DNA of 9,143 nt, taken from the NCBI GenBank assembly GCA_018699075.1, contig JABIPV010000044.1:1-9143 (forward strand). Direction: 5' to 3'. This document shows positions 7,289-9,143 of this stretch, piece after piece. Positions within the stretch are counted from its first letter, which is position 1, and every line of letters begins with the position of its first letter. The DNA is from Kordiimonadaceae bacterium (lineage in GTDB: Bacteria; Pseudomonadota; Alphaproteobacteria; Sphingomonadales; Emcibacteraceae). The notes under the pieces are model-generated. The model was not told the origin of the DNA. It did no database searches and saw only the letters and a list, made by a program, of their open reading frames with translations. The position numbers and the translations under genes are program-made.

Positions 7289-7951
7289 TTACGTGACAGG
7301 TGACAAAGCAATTTCAACGCGTCGGTTGATTGATTTTCCTTGTTCGCTATTATTATCAGCAATTGCATAATCTTCACCAAGCCCTTTGATGATTATACGC
7401 TCTGCAATTATACCACCATCCTTAAGTACTGTTGCAACTGATTGCGCCCTTCTTTCTGAAAGAGCCTGATTATATTCATTAGAACCGCTGGAATCTGTGT
7501 GACCTAGCACATCTACATAGGTTTTATCATATTCTGTTAAAACCAATCCAACAGAAATTAAGACATCCTCAAAATCAGGGTTTACGGCCGCACTATTACT
7601 CGCAAAAGTAATATTTCCCGGCATATTAAGAATAATATTATCACCATCCCTAACCACTTGAACACCTGAATTTTGTAATTGCTCTCTTAATTTTGCTTCC
7701 TGGCGGTCCATATAAAATCCGACCCCTCCACCGGCAAGAGCACCAATACCTGCGCCAATTAACATTGATTTACGCTTATTATCCCCACCTATGATAGCGC
7801 CGCCAATGGCGCCCATAGCCGCACCAATACTTGCCGCTACCGCAGTATTAGATGATTTACGTTCCCCTGTATAAGGATCAGTTGAACAGGCAGAAACAAT
7901 CATTGTTGTTGATAAAATCAGTGCCAAAGTTTTCGTGCTAAAATGTTTCAT
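7289..7951 (-). CDS. OmpA-family lipoprotein with glycine zipper (YiaD-like)
   Basis: A 220-residue lipoprotein. The signal peptide (1-21) ends in the lipobox VSAC, so Cys22 should be lipidated, and Ser at +2 favours transfer to the outer membrane. A glycine-zipper segment (about 41-78, two Gly/Ala-rich helices with GAAMGAIGGAIIGG and GAGIGALAGGG) is followed by a short charged helix and an OmpA C-terminal domain (about 105-216). HTDSSGSNEYNQALSERRAQ (151-170) and NRRVEI (209-214) hold the conserved Asp and Arg that bind peptidoglycan diaminopimelate. The likely role is tethering the outer membrane to the cell wall. I chose ATG at 7951 rather than the in-frame ATG at 7963: GGAG (7958-7961) sits 6 nt before the former and overlaps the latter, and the shorter form gives a normal signal peptide starting MKHFSTK. 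It begins 177 nt after rpsI, beyond a terminator, so it is probably transcribed separately. Confidence 0.92.
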   Translation of the reverse strand: MKHFSTKTLALILSTTMIVSACSTDPYTGERKSSNTAVAASIGAAMGAIGGAIIGGDNKRKSMLIGAGIGALAGGGVGFYMDRQEAKLREQLQNSGVQVVRDGDNIILNMPGNITFASNSAAVNPDFEDVLISVGLVLTEYDKTYVDVLGHTDSSGSNEYNQALSERRAQSVATVLKDGGIIAERIIIKGLGEDYAIADNNSEQGKSINRRVEIALSPVT

Positions 7952-7957
7952 TATTAT

Positions 7958-7961
7958 CTCC
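7958..7961 (-). promoter_or_regulatory. Ribosome binding site that fixes the OmpA-family lipoprotein start
   Basis: GGAG on the minus strand with 6 nt before ATG at 7951. It lies immediately inside the alternative upstream ATG (7963), which has no comparable site of its own. Confidence 0.8.
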
Positions 7962-7972
7962 ATAATTTTCCA

Positions 7973-7991
7973 AATTCTTATACCAAGAATT
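7973..7991. repeat. Inverted repeat in the leader of the OmpA-family lipoprotein gene
   Basis: Perfect 7-bp arms AATTCTT and AAGAATT around a 5-nt centre (minus strand GGTAT). It overlaps the end of a TATAAT sequence (7994 to 7989, minus strand) and lies about 22 nt before the start codon. It could be an operator over the transcription start or a weak hairpin in the leader. AT-rich repeats of this length also occur by chance. Confidence 0.35.
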
Positions 7992-7994
7992 ATA
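7989..7994 (-). promoter_or_regulatory. Possible -10 box of the OmpA-family lipoprotein gene
   Basis: A perfect TATAAT on the minus strand would start transcription near 7982 and give a leader of about 31 nt. No convincing -35 hexamer is found 16-18 bp upstream (candidates such as TACTTA or TTACTT are poor), so the promoter would need an activator or be AT-rich chance sequence. Confidence 0.3.
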
Positions 7995-8070
7995 TTAATA
8001 ATCTAACAATTTAAGTAAAAATTATAACTATTATTCAGGGATGACTTCATAAAGGAAATAAACAAAATTT

Positions 8071-8108
8071 AATAAATAAAAAGGCCCGTGCACTGGCACG
8101 GGCCTTTT
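8071..8108 (-). terminator. Intrinsic terminator of the rplM-rpsI operon
   Basis: On the minus strand a perfect 13-bp stem, AAAAGGCCCGTGC and GCACGGGCCTTTT (8096-8108 and 8079-8091), encloses the 4-nt loop CAGT and runs into TATTTATT. The GC-rich core and following T-run are classical for Rho-independent termination. It lies 19 nt after the rpsI stop and separates the ribosomal operon from the lipoprotein gene. Confidence 0.95.
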
Positions 8109-8127
8109 AAAATCTATATAGCGTCTT

Positions 8128-8664
8128 TTAACGTTTAGAGAACTGGAAGCTTCTACGCGCTTTTGCTTTACCGTATTTCTTACGTTCCACAACACGTGCA
8201 TCACGTGTTAAGAAGCCAGCAGCTTTAATAGCTGGACGAAGTTCTGGTTCAAAGTTTGTAAGAGCTTTACTCACACCGTGACGAACTGCACCGGCTTGAC
8301 CGGAAAGTCCACCACCAGCAACTGTAGCAACAACATCGTATTGACCAACGCGGCCGGCAACTTCAAATGCCTGTGCGATAACCATACGAAGTGTCGGACG
8401 TGCAAAATAAATTGCTTCTTCACGACCGTTTACAGTGATTTTACCTTTACCAGGCTTAATCCAAACACGTGCAACCGCATCTTTACGTTTACCCGTTGCA
8501 TAGGCACGGCCTTGTGCGTCTAATTTTTGCACATAAACAATTGCGCTATTTTCTTCACCTTCAACTACAACTGCTTCTTCAGGAGCAGCAGCAGTCGCTT
8601 TAGCAACAACGGCTTCAGCTGTGACCTCTTTTAGGTCTTCTAGTGTTTTCTTATCTTCAGCCAT
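8128..8664 (-). CDS. rpsI: 30S ribosomal protein S9
   Basis: A 178-residue small-subunit protein. The core, from YATGKRKDAVARVWIKPG (55-72) through GGGLSGQAGAVRHGVSKAL to the C-terminal ARRSFQFSKR, matches S9; the basic tail reaches the P-site tRNA in the ribosome. About 48 residues precede the point where E. coli S9 begins its core. This Ala/Glu/Val-rich acidic extension is of the kind seen in alphaproteobacterial S9, here on the long side. I start at ATG 8664 (MAEDKK): an AAGGGA site (8673-8678) stands 8 nt upstream, whereas the in-frame ATG at 8691 would add nine residues translated from rplM sequence. The gene overlaps the rplM stop by 8 nt and is followed by a strong terminator, so it is the last gene of the operon. 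Confidence 0.97.
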   Translation of the reverse strand: MAEDKKTLEDLKEVTAEAVVAKATAAAPEEAVVVEGEENSAIVYVQKLDAQGRAYATGKRKDAVARVWIKPGKGKITVNGREEAIYFARPTLRMVIAQAFEVAGRVGQYDVVATVAGGGLSGQAGAVRHGVSKALTNFEPELRPAIKAAGFLTRDARVVERKKYGKAKARRSFQFSKR

Positions 8665-9130
8665 TTTGAGAATCCCTTGAGTTCTTTTCATTCATAGCAG
8701 CAACATCAAGTACTTCAGGCTGTTGAGCGTCATGTGTATGTTCTGATCCGGCAAAAACACGAAGGTTTTTAAGTTGTTCACGACCAAGTGGACCATTATG
8801 AAGCATGCGTTTCACAGCTTTCATAACAACGCGTTCTGGGTGTTCACCTTCAAGTATGTCACGTGCTGTACGGTCTTTAATGCCGCCAGGATGACCTGTA
8901 TGCCAGTAATAAATTTTGTCGTCTAATTTTTTGCCGCTAAGTTTTACTTTTTCGGCGTTAATTACGATGATATTGTCGCCACAATCCATTGAAGGTGTAA
9001 ACATTGGTTTATGCTTACCTTTAAGGTATGTTGCAATGATAGACGCCATACGACCAAGGATGAGACCATCCGCGTCAATGATGTACCATTTTTTTTCAAT
9101 ATCTGCGGGTTTTGCAGAATAGGTTTTCAT
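8657..9130 (-). CDS. rplM: 50S ribosomal protein L13
   Basis: A 157-residue large-subunit protein that binds 23S rRNA early in assembly. The family is clear from WYIIDADGLILGRMAS (15-30), KGKHKPMFTPSMDCGDN (37-53), the HTGHPGGIK loop (77-85) and GPLGREQLKNLRVFAGSEH (113-131). It is about 15 residues longer than the 142-residue E. coli protein. The extra length lies in the C-terminal tail, DAQQPEVLDVAAMNEKN, typical of alphaproteobacteria, plus a final SRDSQNG. That last stretch is encoded by the same bases that carry the rpsI ribosome site and start codon. The start at 9130 gives the usual MKTYSAKPAD N-terminus; only 13 nt of upstream sequence is visible, with a weak GGA about 10 nt before ATG, so the promoter lies outside the window. 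Confidence 0.98.
   Translation of the reverse strand: MKTYSAKPADIEKKWYIIDADGLILGRMASIIATYLKGKHKPMFTPSMDCGDNIIVINAEKVKLSGKKLDDKIYYWHTGHPGGIKDRTARDILEGEHPERVVMKAVKRMLHNGPLGREQLKNLRVFAGSEHTHDAQQPEVLDVAAMNEKNSRDSQNG
8673..8678 (-). promoter_or_regulatory. Ribosome binding site that fixes the rpsI start
   Basis: AAGGGA on the minus strand, 8 nt before ATG at 8664. It lies within the rplM coding sequence and supports translation of rpsI from MAEDKK rather than from the earlier in-frame ATG at 8691. Confidence 0.8.
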
Positions 9131-9143
9131 TTGATTTAATCCA

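Noticed and set aside
7952..7963. ATG at 7963 as the start of the OmpA-family lipoprotein
   Set aside because: The GGAG site overlaps this codon and is correctly spaced only for ATG 7951.
8665..8691. ATG at 8691 as the rpsI start
   Set aside because: The nine extra residues are out-of-frame rplM sequence, and the AAGGGA site at 8673-8678 serves the later ATG at 8664.

Overview
The window comes from an AT-rich alphaproteobacterium. The best taxonomic signal is the rplM-rpsI pair at the right end. S9 carries a long N-terminal extension before a typical alphaproteobacterial core, and L13 has the matching class-specific N- and C-terminal sequences. I would not go below class level without a search. 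Every supported gene is on the minus strand, so transcription runs from position 9143 towards position 1.

In order of transcription: (1) rplM (L13) and rpsI (S9) overlap by 8 nt and end at a strong intrinsic terminator (about 8079-8108). (2) An outer-membrane-type lipoprotein with a glycine zipper and an OmpA peptidoglycan-binding domain (7289-7951). (3) A small four-helix membrane protein of unknown function (6768-7214). (4) A 629-residue protein with a regular array of 34-residue TPRs and a C-terminal domain resembling a divergent SGNH/GDSL-type hydrolase (4679-6568). (5) An operon for an ABC system of the MacB/LolCDE/FtsX type: ATPase (3851-4573), one long permease with two FtsX domains (1314-3851), and a secreted two-domain lipocalin-like protein of the AttH/CrtC family (201-1307). 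The first two overlap as TAATG and the third follows after 6 nt. (6) The start of a secreted protein with a TTG codon, probably an amidohydrolase, running off the left edge (1-125).

The operon in (5) has the composition of the poorly understood AttEFGH-type systems. By analogy with LolCDE-LolA, the ABC complex probably uses ATP to act on a hydrophobic molecule or lipoprotein at the outer face of the inner membrane, with the lipocalin-like protein as its periplasmic partner. It has a good sigma-70-like promoter (TTGACA, 17 bp, TATGCT) that predicts a leader of only about 14 nt with no visible Shine-Dalgarno site, and a 7-bp inverted repeat flanks the -35 box.

No tRNA, rRNA, CRISPR array, insertion sequence, integrase or other mobile marker was found, and no gap between genes exceeds 300 bases. 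Most of the window is ordinary chromosomal housekeeping and envelope content. The parts most worth a second look are the ABC-lipocalin operon and the TPR-hydrolase-like protein.
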